The notes under the pieces are model-generated. The model worked only from the letters and a program-made list of their open reading frames with translations, was not told where the DNA came from and did no database searches. The position numbers were made by a program, and so were the translations under genes. Shown here one piece after another: positions 50,786 to 60,600 of a stretch of DNA of 64,000 nt (position 1 is its first letter; every line of letters starts with the position of its first letter). The DNA comes from Streptomyces rubradiris (lineage in GTDB: Bacteria; Actinomycetota; Actinomycetes; Streptomycetales; Streptomycetaceae), in the NCBI RefSeq assembly GCF_016860525.1, contig NZ_BNEA01000015.1:2418001-2482000 (forward strand), given 5' to 3'.

Positions 50786-51502
50786 ATGGACAACAGTAGC
50801 GGCGTCGGCGTTCTGGACAAGGCGGCCCTCGTCCTGAGCGCTCTGGAGTCCGGTCCGGCCACCCTCGCGGGTCTGGTCGGGGCCACCGGACTGGCACGAC
50901 CCACGGCCCACCGCCTGGCCGTGGCCCTGGAACACCACCGCCTGGTGGCACGCGACATGCAGGGCCGGTTCATCCTCGGCCCGCGCCTGGCCGAGCTCGC
51001 GGCGGCGGCGGGCGAGGACCGCCTGCTGGCCACGGCGGGCCCCGTGCTCACCCACCTCCGTGATGTCACCGGCGAGAGCGCCCAGCTCTACCGGCGCCAG
51101 GGTGACATGCGGATCTGTGTGGCCGCGGCGGAACGTCTCTCCGGCCTGCGGGACACGGTCCCGGTCGGCTCCACGCTCACCATGAAGGCGGGCTCCTCGG
51201 CGCAGATCCTGCTCGCCTGGGAGGAGCCGGAGCGGCTGCACCGGGGCCTGCAGGGCGCCCGCTTCACGGCGACGGCCCTGTCCGGCGTACGGCGGCGCGG
51301 CTGGGCCCAGTCCATCGGCGAGCGCGAGCCGGGCGTCGCCTCCGTCTCGGCTCCCGTGCGCGGGCCCTCCAACCGCGTGGTGGCCGCCGTGTCCGTCTCC
51401 GGCCCCATCGAGCGCCTGACCCGGCACCCGGGCCGCATGCACGCCCAGGCGGTCATCGACGCGGCGGCCCGCCTCTCGGAGGCCCTGCGCCGCTCGGGCT
51501 GA
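50786..51502 (+). CDS. ndgR: IclR-family regulator NdgR
   Basis: 238 residues, essentially identical to S. coelicolor NdgR, which controls leucine and other amino-acid synthesis and affects antibiotic production. The N-terminal winged helix includes [19 protein letters not shown], and the C-terminal effector domain has [23 protein letters not shown]. Divergent from leuCD. The ATG has no ribosome binding site and a -10-like TATCGT ends only four bases upstream, suggesting a leaderless or near-leaderless message. Confidence 0.93.
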   Translation: MDNSSGVGVLDKAALVLSALESGPATLAGLVGATGLARPTAHRLAVALEHHRLVARDMQGRFILGPRLAELAAAAGEDRLLATAGPVLTHLRDVTGESAQLYRRQGDMRICVAAAERLSGLRDTVPVGSTLTMKAGSSAQILLAWEEPERLHRGLQGARFTATALSGVRRRGWAQSIGEREPGVASVSAPVRGPSNRVVAAVSVSGPIERLTRHPGRMHAQAVIDAAARLSEALRRSG

Positions 51503-51524
51503 CAGCACCCGGCAGCACGACAAG

Positions 51525-51580
51525 CCCCCGCCCCGGGAAGGCCGCCTCAACGCCGCGGCAGGCCCTCCCCGGGGCGGGGG
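51525..51580. terminator. Terminator between ndgR and the DUF4188 gene
   Basis: GC-rich inverted repeat with 13-base arms (51525-51537 and 51568-51580) and extended partial pairing, between two convergent genes. Confidence 0.6.
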
Positions 51581-51623
51581 CGAACTCTTCACCTCGAAGG
51601 GGCACCCCTCCGCCCCCGGGCGA

Positions 51624-52121
51624 CTAGACGCCCGCCCCCTTCCCCGACCGGTAAGCGAACCGGTCCCTGGCATAACGGCCCCGCTTCTCCAGCGGAACCT
51701 GACCGTGCGCGGCGGCCAGTCCGAACGCCGGCATGTCGCCGTAGACCGCCTCGTAGGACCCCTCCGGCACGACGTACGTCTCGTGCCATATCCCCACCTG
51801 CCCGCGCAGCTTCCCGGCCCGCTCCAGGCGGTTGAGCCGCGCCCACGCCTTGTGGTGGAACGCGTCCGGGGCCGTCGCGTAGGCGTACAGCTTCTCCTTG
51901 GACTCCCAGTACTGCACGACGTAGTACGTCCGTGGCGACGCCGTCAGCAGGACCTTGGCCAGCAGGCCCCGCGCGGGGTCCTTCTCCAGTTCGCGCAGCA
52001 TGCGGAACATGCCCAGCAGCACGGGCAGCCACAGCCGCACGGCCGGGAAACGGTTGACGCGCATGCCGATCAGCAGGACGACGACCTCGCCCCGCGCGTC
52101 GGCGGTGGTACGGGACACCAT
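51624..52121 (-). CDS. DUF4188 domain protein
   Basis: 165 residues of the DUF4188 family, related to antibiotic-biosynthesis-monooxygenase-type ferredoxin-like folds. Features: [34 protein letters not shown] and a Trp/His-containing helix ([11 protein letters not shown]). A hydrophobic patch [15 protein letters not shown] may bind membrane or ligand. Divergent from a MerR regulator over a short shared region, so it is likely that regulator's target. Function unknown. Confidence 0.85.
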   Translation of the reverse strand: MVSRTTADARGEVVVLLIGMRVNRFPAVRLWLPVLLGMFRMLRELEKDPARGLLAKVLLTASPRTYYVVQYWESKEKLYAYATAPDAFHHKAWARLNRLERAGKLRGQVGIWHETYVVPEGSYEAVYGDMPAFGLAAAHGQVPLEKRGRYARDRFAYRSGKGAGV

Positions 52122-52169
52122 GACTTCTCCCTCATTGGTGAGCGGCGCTATCCAACGACTACCTGTTTA

Positions 52170-52184
52170 GATAGTGCTCCTATC
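52170..52184. promoter_or_regulatory. Operator-like inverted repeat between DUF4188 and MerR genes
   Basis: GATAG (52170-52174), TGCTC, CTATC (52180-52184). A related CTATCC occurs upstream (52148-52153). MerR-type regulators bind such repeats between divergent genes. Confidence 0.45.
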
Positions 52185-52202
52185 CAAGAAGGGGCGCAAG
52201 GG

Positions 52203-52847
52203 ATGCGGCTTGCCGAGCTGAGCAGACACAGCGGTGTGTCCACCGCGACGATCAAGTACTACCTGCGCGAAGGGCTGTTGCCGCCCGGCCGCCAGATCAA
52301 CGCCACGACGGCCGAGTACGGCGAGGAGCACCTGCGCCGGCTGCGCCTGGTGCGGGCGATGATCCAGGTGGGCCGGCTGCCGGTGTCGACCGTGCGCGAG
52401 GTGCTGGGGCACGTGGACGACGACTCCCTGGGCCGCTCCATCCGGCTGGGCGCCGCCCTGTGGGCGCTGCCGCAGGTGCCGGAGCCGGACGAGGACGACG
52501 AGTACGTCCGGGCCGCGCGCCAGGAGGTCGCCGCGCTCCTGGACCGGCTGGGCTGGCAGAACGCCAAGCTGCTCGCGACCATCTCCCCCGCCTACCGCTC
52601 GCTGGTGGTGGCGGTGGCCGCGCTCCGGCGGCTCGGCTACGACTGGGGGGCGGAACGGCTCGCGCCGTACGCCGAGTTGATGCACCGCACGGCCGTCCTG
52701 GACCTGGACAACCTGGAGGCCCAGCCGTCGGAGGCGGAGCGGATCGAGACCGCGGTCCTCGGGGCGGTCCTCAACGAGCCGCTGCTTCGGGCCCTGCACC
52801 GACTGGCCCAGGAAGAGGAGACGGCACGGCGGTACGGCTTCGAGTGA
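52203..52847 (+). CDS. MerR-family transcriptional regulator
   Basis: 214 residues. The N-terminal winged helix shows MRLAELSRHSGVSTATIKYYLREGLLPPGR, the MerR signature, with recognition and wing segments, followed by a coiled coil and a C-terminal helical domain (LYDWGAERL...) that presumably binds a ligand; the small domain lacks the metal-binding cysteines of mercury or copper sensors. ATG with AGGGATG upstream. Probably controls the divergent DUF4188 gene. Confidence 0.9.
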   Translation: MRLAELSRHSGVSTATIKYYLREGLLPPGRQINATTAEYGEEHLRRLRLVRAMIQVGRLPVSTVREVLGHVDDDSLGRSIRLGAALWALPQVPEPDEDDEYVRAARQEVAALLDRLGWQNAKLLATISPAYRSLVVAVAALRRLGYDWGAERLAPYAELMHRTAVLDLDNLEAQPSEAERIETAVLGAVLNEPLLRALHRLAQEEETARRYGFE

Positions 52848-52868
52848 GCCGGCGGGGGAGAAACGGCG

Positions 52869-52896
52869 AAGGCCCTCCACCGAGGTGGAGGGCCTT
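52869..52896. terminator. Terminator after the MerR gene
   Basis: Perfect 13-base inverted repeat AAGGCCCTCCACC / GGTGGAGGGCCTT with a two-base loop, ten bases upstream of the first tRNA 3' end, able to stop transcription on both strands. Confidence 0.8.
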
Positions 52897-52905
52897 CCCT
52901 GTGCG

Positions 52906-52978
52906 TACCCCCGACCGGATTCGAACCGGCGCTACCGCCTTGAGAGGGCGGCGTGCTAGGCCGCTACACAACGGGGGC
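52906..52978 (-). tRNA. tRNA-Glu (anticodon CTC), copy 1
   Basis: 73 bases, reading GCCCCCG...CGGGGGT plus A on the minus strand. Cloverleaf: acceptor stem, D-arm GTGTAGCGGCC, anticodon loop CTCTCAA (CTC) in a CCGCC/GGCGG stem, and T-arm CCGGTTCGAATCCGG. No CCA is encoded. Confidence 0.95.
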
Positions 52979-53006
52979 GTGGATCTTACGTTTCCGCAGA
53001 TCCGAG

Positions 53007-53078
53007 CTGGTCTACCTGGACTCGAACCAAGACTAACTGAACCAGAATCAGTCGTGCTGCCAATTACACCATAGACCA
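53007..53078 (-). tRNA. tRNA-Gln (anticodon CTG), copy 1
   Basis: 72 bases, minus strand, TGGTCTATGG... with acceptor TGGTCTA/TAGACCA, anticodon loop TTCTGGT (CTG) in an ACTGA/TCAGT stem, and T-loop TTCGAGT. Confidence 0.95.
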
Positions 53079-53099
53079 ATGATGGTTTAGACCAGTCAG

Positions 53100-53172
53100 T
53101 ACCCCCGACCGGATTCGAACCGGCGCTACCGCCTTGAGAGGGCGGCGTGCTAGGCCGCTACACAACGGGGGC
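53100..53172 (-). tRNA. tRNA-Glu (anticodon CTC), copy 2
   Basis: 73 bases, sequence the same as copy 1 apart from flanks, same cloverleaf and CTC anticodon. Confidence 0.95.
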
Positions 53173-53201
53173 CCTAGCGATCCCGACAAGATCGAGATCA
53201 G

Positions 53202-53274
53202 TACCCCCGACCGGATTCGAACCGGCGCTACTGCCTTGAGAGGGCAGCGTGCTAGGCCGCTACACAACGGGGGC
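53202..53274 (-). tRNA. tRNA-Glu (anticodon CTC), copy 3
   Basis: 73 bases. The anticodon stem is CTGCC/GGCAG instead of CCGCC/GGCGG: a compensatory two-base change that keeps pairing, the only difference from copies 1 and 2. Confidence 0.95.
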
Positions 53275-53295
53275 TTTGCAGATAAGCTCTGCGAG

Positions 53296-53367
53296 CTGGC
53301 CTACCTGGACTCGAACCAAGACTAACTGAACCAGAATCAGTCGTGCTGCCAATTACACCATAGGCCA
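53296..53367 (-). tRNA. tRNA-Gln (anticodon CTG), copy 2
   Basis: 72 bases. The acceptor stem is TGGCCTA/TAGGCCA instead of TGGTCTA/TAGACCA, a second compensatory change between tandem copies. First of the five tRNAs in transcription order. Confidence 0.95.
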
Positions 53368-53457
53368 CTGGAACTCAAGCCCCTGCGGGGATCTCGTTCT
53401 AGCTTGCTCCTCGGGGCTCCGGCCTTTCGGCCCGCTCCCCTCGGCGCAGAAAGAACA

Positions 53458-54189
53458 TTACCCGAAGGTGGACGGGGCTCCAAAACGGGTATCGGCGCGG
53501 ACGAGCGCGGGGAGTTCGGAGAGGGTCGAGATCCGGTGCGCGACGGGCTGTCCGGCGGGCCGCACGAGGGCGGTCCCGCGGTCGATCCACACGGACAGCA
53601 GCCCGGCCTCGGCGGCGCCCCGACCGTCGATCTCCGGGTGGTCGCCGACGTAGGCCACCTCGTGCGGGGGCAGCCCCAGCGCCTCGCAGGCCGCGTGGAA
53701 GGCGCCGGCCTCCGGCTTGGAGACGCCCAGGTCGGCCGCGCACAGAACCGATTCGAAGCGGTCGAGGAGGCCGAGGGTGCGCAGCTTGTGCTCCTGGACC
53801 AGGAGGCTGGAGTTGGAGAGCACCGCGTGCCGGTAGTCGGCCGCGAGGGCGTCCAGGGCGGGCAGGACGTCCGGGAACAGGCTCCAGGCGGCCTCGTAGT
53901 GGGCGAAATAGCGCTCGAACCAGGCGTCGGCCTCGTCGTCGGTCAGGTCCCGGCCCAGAAAGACGCGGGTGCGGTCGCGACGCTGCGTGACGAAGTCCAC
54001 CTCGCCGGCGGAGAACCGGGCCCACTGGGCATCGGTGATCTCCCGCCAGCGCAGCAGGGCCCGCTCGACGCCCCCGTACGCGGCGAACAGCCCCTCGGCC
54101 AGCAGATGGGCCCGCATGCCCTCCCGGTCCGCGCTCGTGTAGTCGAAGAGGGTGTCGTCCACGTCCCAGACGACGGCTCGGATCGTCAT
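53458..54189 (-). CDS. HAD-family hydrolase
   Basis: 243-residue haloacid dehalogenase-type phosphatase. Motif I DVDDTLFD (Asp9 nucleophile, Asp11), motif II in HAVLSNSSLL, the Lys motif VSKPEAGAFHAACEALG, and motif IV VAYVGDHPEIDGRGA. A sugar or nucleotide phosphatase, substrate unknown. Starts at MTIRAVVWD; an upstream 21-residue in-frame extension is ignored because it lies beyond a promoter-like gap. It is upstream of the tRNA cluster. Confidence 0.9.
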   Translation of the reverse strand: MTIRAVVWDVDDTLFDYTSADREGMRAHLLAEGLFAAYGGVERALLRWREITDAQWARFSAGEVDFVTQRRDRTRVFLGRDLTDDEADAWFERYFAHYEAAWSLFPDVLPALDALAADYRHAVLSNSSLLVQEHKLRTLGLLDRFESVLCAADLGVSKPEAGAFHAACEALGLPPHEVAYVGDHPEIDGRGAAEAGLLSVWIDRGTALVRPAGQPVAHRISTLSELPALVRADTRFGAPSTFG

Positions 54190-54334
54190 ACGGCCGACGG
54201 TACCGCCGGGGCCCGGACCCGCGCGGAGAAAGCGCGCGATCCGATGGGACACCAGGCGCTCACATCGGGTGACGAACGCCTGAGGGGCGGCGCCCGGAGT
54301 CCGGGTGCCGCCCCTCAGGCGTGTGTGGCGTCGG

Positions 54335-55810
54335 TCACGCGGTGAGCTTGGCCAGGGCCGCGTCGATCCTGGCCAGCGTCTTCTCCTTGCCCAGGACTTC
54401 CAGGGACTCGAAGAGGGGCAGGCCGACGGTGCGGCCGGTGACGGCCACGCGGACCGGTGCCTGGGCCTTGCCGAGCTTGAGGCCGTGCGCCTCGCCGGCG
54501 GCCAGGACGGCCTCCTTCAGGGACTCCGCCGAGGTCCAGTCCGCCGCCTCCAGCTTCTCGCGCGCGGTGCGCAGCAGGGCGTCGCTGCCCTCCTTCATCG
54601 CCTTCGTCCAGGAGGCCTCGTCCTCGACCGGCTCCGGCAGGAACAGGAAGTCGACGTTGGCGGTGATCTCCGACAGGACCTTCAGGCGGGTCTGGGCGTG
54701 CGGGGCGATCGCCTGCCACTTGGCCTCGTCGAAGTCCTCCGGCGCCCACGGCGCGAACGGGGCCCTCAGCCACGGCCGGCAGCGCTCGGTGAACTCCTTC
54801 ACATCCAGCATGCGGATGTGGTCGCCGTTGATCGCCTCGCACTTCTTCAGGTCGAAGCGGGCCGGGTTGGGGTTCACGTCGGAGATGTCGAAGGCCCGGA
54901 CCATCTCCTCGATCGTGAAGATGTCCTGGTCCGCGGAGAGCGACCAGCCCAGCAGGGACAGGTAGTTGAGCAGGCCCTCGGGCAGGAAACCCTGCTCGCG
55001 GTAGAGGTTCAGCGACGACTGCGGGTCGCGCTTGGACAGCTTCTTGTTGCCCTCGCCCATCACGTACGGCAGGTGGCCGAACTCCGGGACCCGCTTGGCG
55101 ACGCCCAGTTCGATCAGCGCCTTGTACAGCGCGATCTGGCGCGGGGTGGAGGAGAGCAGGTCCTCACCGCGCAGGACGTGGGTGATCTCCATCAGCGCGT
55201 CGTCGACCGGGTTGACCAGCGTGTACAGCGGGGCGCCGTTCGCGCGGACGATGCCGTAGTCGGGCACGTTCTCCGGGGTGAAGGTCAGCTCGCCGCGGAC
55301 CAGGTCGGTGAACGTGATCGTCTCGTCCGGCATCCGGAAGCGCACGATGGGCTCGCGGCCCTGCGCCTTGTACTGCTCGACCTGCTCGGCGCTCAGGTCC
55401 CGGCAGTGGCCGTCGTAGCCGGAGGGCCGGCCCGCGGCCCGGGCGGCCTCGCGGCGGGTGTCCAGCTCCTCCTGGGAGCAGTAGCAGTGGTAGGCGTAGC
55501 CGCCGTCCAGGAGCTTGCGGGCGACGTCCTGGTAGATGTCCATCCGCTGCGACTGGCGGTACGGCGCGTGCGGGCCGCCGACCTCGGGGCCCTCGTCCCA
55601 GTCGAAGCCGAGCCAGCGCATCGCGTCGAGGAGCTGGTTGTAGGACTCCTCGGAGTCGCGGGCCGCGTCGGTGTCCTCGATGCGGAAGACCAGGGTGCCC
55701 TGGTGGTGCCGGGCGAAGGCCCAGTTGAACAGGGCGGTGCGCACCAGGCCCACGTGCGGGTTACCGGTGGGCGAGGGGCAGAAACGGACGCGTACAGGTG
55801 CGCTAGCCAC
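54335..55810 (-). CDS. gltX: Glutamyl-tRNA synthetase
   Basis: Charges tRNA-Glu, and possibly tRNA-Gln via transamidation (Streptomyces lacks GlnRS). The class I signatures are [10 protein letters not shown] (12-21, HIGH-type) and KLSKR (KMSKS-type, around 257). 491 residues from a GTG that overlaps the stop of the upstream FAH gene; an in-frame TTG three codons earlier is less likely. The tRNA-Glu cluster is less than 3 kb away. Confidence 0.95.
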   Translation of the reverse strand: MASAPVRVRFCPSPTGNPHVGLVRTALFNWAFARHHQGTLVFRIEDTDAARDSEESYNQLLDAMRWLGFDWDEGPEVGGPHAPYRQSQRMDIYQDVARKLLDGGYAYHCYCSQEELDTRREAARAAGRPSGYDGHCRDLSAEQVEQYKAQGREPIVRFRMPDETITFTDLVRGELTFTPENVPDYGIVRANGAPLYTLVNPVDDALMEITHVLRGEDLLSSTPRQIALYKALIELGVAKRVPEFGHLPYVMGEGNKKLSKRDPQSSLNLYREQGFLPEGLLNYLSLLGWSLSADQDIFTIEEMVRAFDISDVNPNPARFDLKKCEAINGDHIRMLDVKEFTERCRPWLRAPFAPWAPEDFDEAKWQAIAPHAQTRLKVLSEITANVDFLFLPEPVEDEASWTKAMKEGSDALLRTAREKLEAADWTSAESLKEAVLAAGEAHGLKLGKAQAPVRVAVTGRTVGLPLFESLEVLGKEKTLARIDAALAKLTA

Positions 55811-56588
55811 GCTTGACAACCTTGTTGGTGAGAGTGCCGATGCCTTCGATGGTGACGGCGACCTCGTCGCCGACGTGCAGGGGGCCGACCCCCGCGGGGG
55901 TTCCGGTGAGGATGACGTCGCCGGGGAGCAGCGTCATGGCCTCCGAGATGTTGACGACCAGGTCCTCGATCGGGTGGATCATCTCGCTCGTGCGGCCCAG
56001 CTGACGCTGTTCGCCGTTGACGGTGAGCTGGATGGTCAGGTCGTTCGCGCGGGCGAGGTCCAGGTCCGTCTCCACCCAGGGGCCGAGCGGGCAGGAACTG
56101 TCGAAGCCCTTGGCACGGGCCCACTGCTTCTCACGCCGCTGCACATCACGGGCGGTGACGTCGATGGCGCAGGTGTAGCCGAGGATGACGTCCTTCACGC
56201 GGTCGCGCGGGACCTCGCGGCACATCCGGCCGATGACGACGGCCAGCTCGGCCTCGTGGTGCAGCTCCCGGGAGAACGACGGGTACTGGATCTCGTCGCC
56301 GGGGCCGATCACCGAGGTGGACGGCTTGAAGAAGGCGAACGGTGCGTCGGGCACCTCGTTGCCCAGCTCGCGGGCGTGCTCGGAGTAGTTGCGGCCGAAT
56401 GCCACGACTTTGTTGGGGAGCACCGGCGGCAGCAGCCTGACCTTGCTGAGCGGCACCTTCGTCCCGGACAGCTCGAAGTCCGCGAACGGGATGCCCTTGA
56501 TGATGTCGAGGACGAGTTCGTCCTGCTTGTCGCCCTCGACCGCGCCGAAGGCTACGTTCCCGTCGATGGAGAACCTGGCGATGCGCAC
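55803..56588 (-). CDS. Fumarylacetoacetate hydrolase family protein
   Basis: 261 residues with the FAH fold. Conserved metal-binding acidic residues are in [11 protein letters not shown] (Glu) and [14 protein letters not shown] (Asp), with [15 protein letters not shown] near the end. Substrate unknown; such proteins often hydrolyse acylpyruvates or isomerise HHDD-type compounds. Its stop overlaps the gltX start, giving a two-gene operon. Confidence 0.9.
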   Translation of the reverse strand: MRIARFSIDGNVAFGAVEGDKQDELVLDIIKGIPFADFELSGTKVPLSKVRLLPPVLPNKVVAFGRNYSEHARELGNEVPDAPFAFFKPSTSVIGPGDEIQYPSFSRELHHEAELAVVIGRMCREVPRDRVKDVILGYTCAIDVTARDVQRREKQWARAKGFDSSCPLGPWVETDLDLARANDLTIQLTVNGEQRQLGRTSEMIHPIEDLVVNISEAMTLLPGDVILTGTPAGVGPLHVGDEVAVTIEGIGTLTNKVVKRG

Positions 56589-56772
56589 GGGATGCTCGCG
56601 CCCCTCACTGAGAACCGGCGTATTGACGCCCCAGGTTATCGGAGCTATAGGACGCTCACCGCTGCTGGGGGTGTCGGCGCAGGTCAGAGGCGGGTCACCG
56701 GGATTCTGGACGGCTCGGTCGGCGCCGTGCCGGATATGTACACGCGCCCGCTGGACGCGTACGCGTACATAC

Positions 56773-56817
56773 GGGCGCGGCCGGAGGGATCGTCGGGTGA
56801 TCCCTCCGGCCGCGCCC
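56773..56817 (-). terminator. Strong terminator downstream of the small repeat peptide gene
   Basis: Perfect 19-base inverted repeat (56773-56791 and 56799-56817) with a seven-base loop, just past the minus-strand gene ending at 56835. The remaining intergenic sequence 56589-56772 is presumably the FAH promoter region. Confidence 0.85.
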
Positions 56818-56834
56818 GGTGATGATGCCGTCGG

Positions 56835-57029
56835 TCACTCGCCCGCCGGGGCGCCCGAGCCCACCGGGACCTCCATGAGGACGGTGCGCCGGGGGTTGGC
56901 GGTCTGGGCGGGGAGGTCGACGGGGTGCTCCGGCAGCTCGGGCGTGTGCAGCTCGCCGGCGTCCTTCAGGTGCGCCAGGGTCGTGCGTCGCGGATTGGCT
57001 ATCTTGCGGAACATCATCGTCGTCTTCAC
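56835..57029 (-). CDS. Small peptide with a duplicated NPRRT motif
   Basis: 64 residues, starting at a GTG (or internal ATG codons) with AGGACG upstream: KTTMMFRKIANPRRTTLAHL... and later QTANPRRTVLMEV. The heptapeptide ANPRRT(T/V)L occurs twice, 33 residues apart. No signal peptide or cysteines. It has its own very strong terminator, which supports it being a real, independently transcribed gene. Function unknown. Confidence 0.6.
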   Translation of the reverse strand: MKTTMMFRKIANPRRTTLAHLKDAGELHTPELPEHPVDLPAQTANPRRTVLMEVPVGSGAPAGE

Positions 57030-57601
57030 CGTTGTCGTCCTGTGCCCTCTGGTGGAGTGGGTTGGCAGAGTCGCCCGTCTTGTAAAGCGTCAGGCTAAAC
57101 ATCCGATTCCCCGACGAAGTCGCCAAGTGTCACCGAGAAGTGTGTGAGTTTGCTCACCAACTCATGGGCAAACCGGTCAATTCCGGCCGTCAACCGGTCC
57201 TAACGAAACGGACATTGGGCCCCTGAAGCCACCATTCCGCTCCTGATCATGGCGACTGGGACACCTGACACCCACCGGCAACTCGCCGATGTATGCCCGT
57301 TTTCGACCGAATATGACTCAACGGCTGGTAACCCACCCCTCACAGGTTGTCACAGAGGTCACAGCTCGGCCCGCCGCCCTTGTTGGAGATCCTGCACTGT
57401 GCTGGAATTCCACGGACCGCCGCGGGATCGAGCCGGCGCACAGGGGGCGCGACACAGCGCCGAGTGGCGGCGAGACAGGGGGAAGCCAGCGCCGGTCACT
57501 CAAGACCACCCGGGGGGCGTATTCAGGGCGCTCCCCACAACGCCGACACCGTGTCCCTCCGTTCATCCGGAGGGGCGCCTGGTCCAGAGGTTGCGACGCT
57601 A
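57030..57601. other. Long intergenic region before the conservon
   Basis: 572 bases between the small peptide gene and cvnA1, presumably with promoters for both. It contains an inverted repeat GTGAGTTTGCTCAC (57144-57157) and ACCGGT at two places around 57173-57200. No RNA gene or ORF with good codon bias was found. Confidence 0.3.
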
Positions 57602-60600
57602 GTGCAGGGACGTTTCAAGAGGGATGGCAGCGCTTCGGCGGAGCCGGAGCCGCACGGCGGGACCGACCGCGGTTCGACGCCCCAGCACGCCCAGGGTCCG
57701 GGCCCGGCCCCGGCCAAGGACGGCGGCGGACGGCCCGGCGCCCCCGCCCTGTCGGCCCCCGCGAAGACGGCTCCCTCCGGCTCCCCCACGCCGACGGTGA
57801 AGCCCGCCCCGGGCGGTCCCGCCGGCCCCGGTTCCCGGCTGGCCCTGCGCAACTGGCGCATCTCCACCCGCCTGGTGTCGCTGCTCGCGCTCCCCGTGGT
57901 GGCGGCCACCTCGCTGGGCGCCCTGCGAATCAACGAGAGCCTGAACGACATCCAGCAGCTCGACAACATGAAGCTGCTGACGGAGATGACCAAGCAGGCC
58001 ACCGAGCTGGCCGCGGCGCTCCAGGAGGAACGCGACCAGTCCGCCGGCCCGCTGGCGCACGGCGGTCTGACCTCGAGCGACTACCAGATCAAGGCCTACC
58101 AGCAGAAGACCGACCGGGCCCGCGACGACTTCCTGGACGACTCCGAGAAGATCGACGCGGCGAGCAAGGACGGCAAGCTCCAGGGCGTGCGTGACGCGCT
58201 CGTCGGCCTCGCCAACCAGCTGGACGACCTGGCCAAGATCCGCCAGAAGGCGTACGGGTCGAAGCAGAACGCCTCCCAGACGATCGAGTCCTACCACCGG
58301 CTCATCACCCAGCTGATCGGCCTGTCCCAGGACATGGCCGAGGCGTCCAGCAACCCGGAGATGATCTCCCGTACCCGTGCCCTGGCGGCCTTCTCCACCG
58401 CCAAGGAGTACGCCTCCGTGCAGCGGGCCATGATCGCCGCCGCGCTGCCGGCGACCCCCGCGACCAAGGGCGACCTCTCCGAGAACGACCGCCTCTACGG
58501 CCAGTCGGCGTACGAGAGCGAGAACTCCGAGCTGGCGATCTTCCGGAAGATCTACGCCGACCAGAACGCCGAGGAGCTGCTGAAGCCGATCGACGAGGGC
58601 AACCCGACGATCGAGGCGGCCGACACCTACGCCAAGCGCTCCTTCGAGTCCCCCGACGGCCTCCAGCAGCTGCCGGCGCGCTCCTACAAGGACTGGGTGG
58701 ACGACAGCTCGACCAAGATCGAGCAGATGAAGAAGATCGAGCACACGCTCCTGGAGGAGATGGAGCAGAAGGCCCGCGAGCTGAAGAGCGCCACCGAGCG
58801 CGACGCCATCTTCTCCGGTGTGCTGATCCTGCTCGTGCTCGGCGTCTCGCTGGTGGGCGCGTTCGTCGTGGCCCGCTCCATGATCCGCTCGCTGCGCCGG
58901 CTCCAGGAGACCGCGACCAAGGTCGCCCAGGACCGCCTGCCCGAGCTGGTCAAGCAGCTCTCCGAGTCCGACCCGCAGGACGTGGACACCTCCGTGGAGT
59001 CGGTCGGTGTGCACTCCCGGGACGAGATCGGCCAGGTGGCCGCGGCCTTCGACGACGTGCACCGCGAGGCGGTCCGCCTCGCCGCCGAGCAGGCCCTGCT
59101 GCGGGGCAACGTCAACGCGATGTTCACCAACCTCTCGCGCCGCTCCCAGGGTCTGATCCAGCGCCAGCTGTCGCTGATCTCCGAGCTGGAGTCCCGCGAG
59201 GCCGACCCGGACCAGCTGTCCTCGCTGTTCAAGCTGGACCACCTCGCCACCCGTATGCGCCGTAACGGCGAGAACCTCCTCGTGCTCGCCGGTGAGGAGC
59301 CGGGCCGTCGCTGGACCCGCCCGGTCCCGCTGGTCGACGTGCTGCGTGCCGCCGCGTCCGAGGTGGAGCAGTACGAGCGCATCGAGCTGGCCGCCGTCCC
59401 CACCACCCAGGTCGCCGGCCGGGTCGTCAACGACCTCGTGCACCTGCTCGCCGAGCTGCTGGAGAACGCGACCTCGTTCTCCTCGCCGCAGACCAAGGTC
59501 AAGGTCACCGGTCACGCGCTGCCCGACGGCCGCGTCCTGATCGAGATCCACGACACCGGTATCGGCCTGTCCCCCGAGGACCTCGCGGCGATCAACGAGC
59601 GGCTCGCCTCGCCGCCCACCGTGGACGTGTCGGTGTCCCGCCGCATGGGTCTGTTCGTGGTCGGCCGGCTCTCGCAGCGGCACGGCATCCGCATCCAGCT
59701 GCGCCCGTCCGACTCCGGTGGTACGACCGCGCTGGTCATGCTGCCGGTGGACGTCGCCCAGGGCGACAGGAAGCCGGTCCCGGGCAAGCCCGGCGCGCCC
59801 GTGTCCTCCGGTGGCCCCGCCGCCGCGCAGGCCGCCGCCGGTGCGGCCGCGGCCAGGCGGCAGACCGGGAACGCCGGTGCCGGCCCGGCCGGTGGCGGTC
59901 TGCTCGGCGGCGGTCCCGGCCCGCGCGGCCAGGCCGGACCCGGCCAGGGCCCCCGGGCCGCACTGCCCGACCCGGCCCAGGGCGGCCGTCCCGGTGCGCC
60001 GGGCGGAGCGCGCGGACCGCAGGGCGGTCCCGGTGCCGCACCGCAGCAGGGCGGCCGGGTGCCGGCCGGTTCCGGCGCGGGTGGCCGCGGCGGTCAGGCG
60101 CCCGGTGCGCCGCAGGGCCTGCAGACCGCCCACCCGAACGGTCCGCAGCAGGACCTGTTCGGCGGTGGCGGCAAGGGCAGCGGTGGCGGCAGTGGAAGCC
60201 GTGGCGGCCGTGGCCGCAAGCGGTCCGACGGCCCGGCGGACCAGGGGCGCCGGCCCCAGCTGCCGCCGCGCGGCGGCCCGCGGGCCGAACTGCCCGGCGG
60301 CGAGCCGCAGTCCCGCACCCCGGGCTGGGCCGACCAGGGCCCGCTGTCCCGTGCCGCGCTGGACACCCCGCGCGGCCACGACGAGCAGGACCCGGCGCGG
60401 ACCGCGCACATGCCGCGCGTGGACGACCGGCAGGGTCCGGGCTCCACCGCGGAGATGCCCCGCGTCGACGACCGGGGTCCGGCCGCGACGGGCGGGTTCC
60501 AGCGCCCGGAGCTGCCCGACGCGGGCGACTCCGCCCAGCACACGGGCCAGTACGCCCGCCCGGACGGCCTCCAGCAGGCGGACCCGTTCGCGCAGCCTGG

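Noticed and set aside
57249..57602. ORFs in the long region before cvnA1
   Set aside because: No ribosome binding site and no coding bias; the sequence fits an intergenic region.
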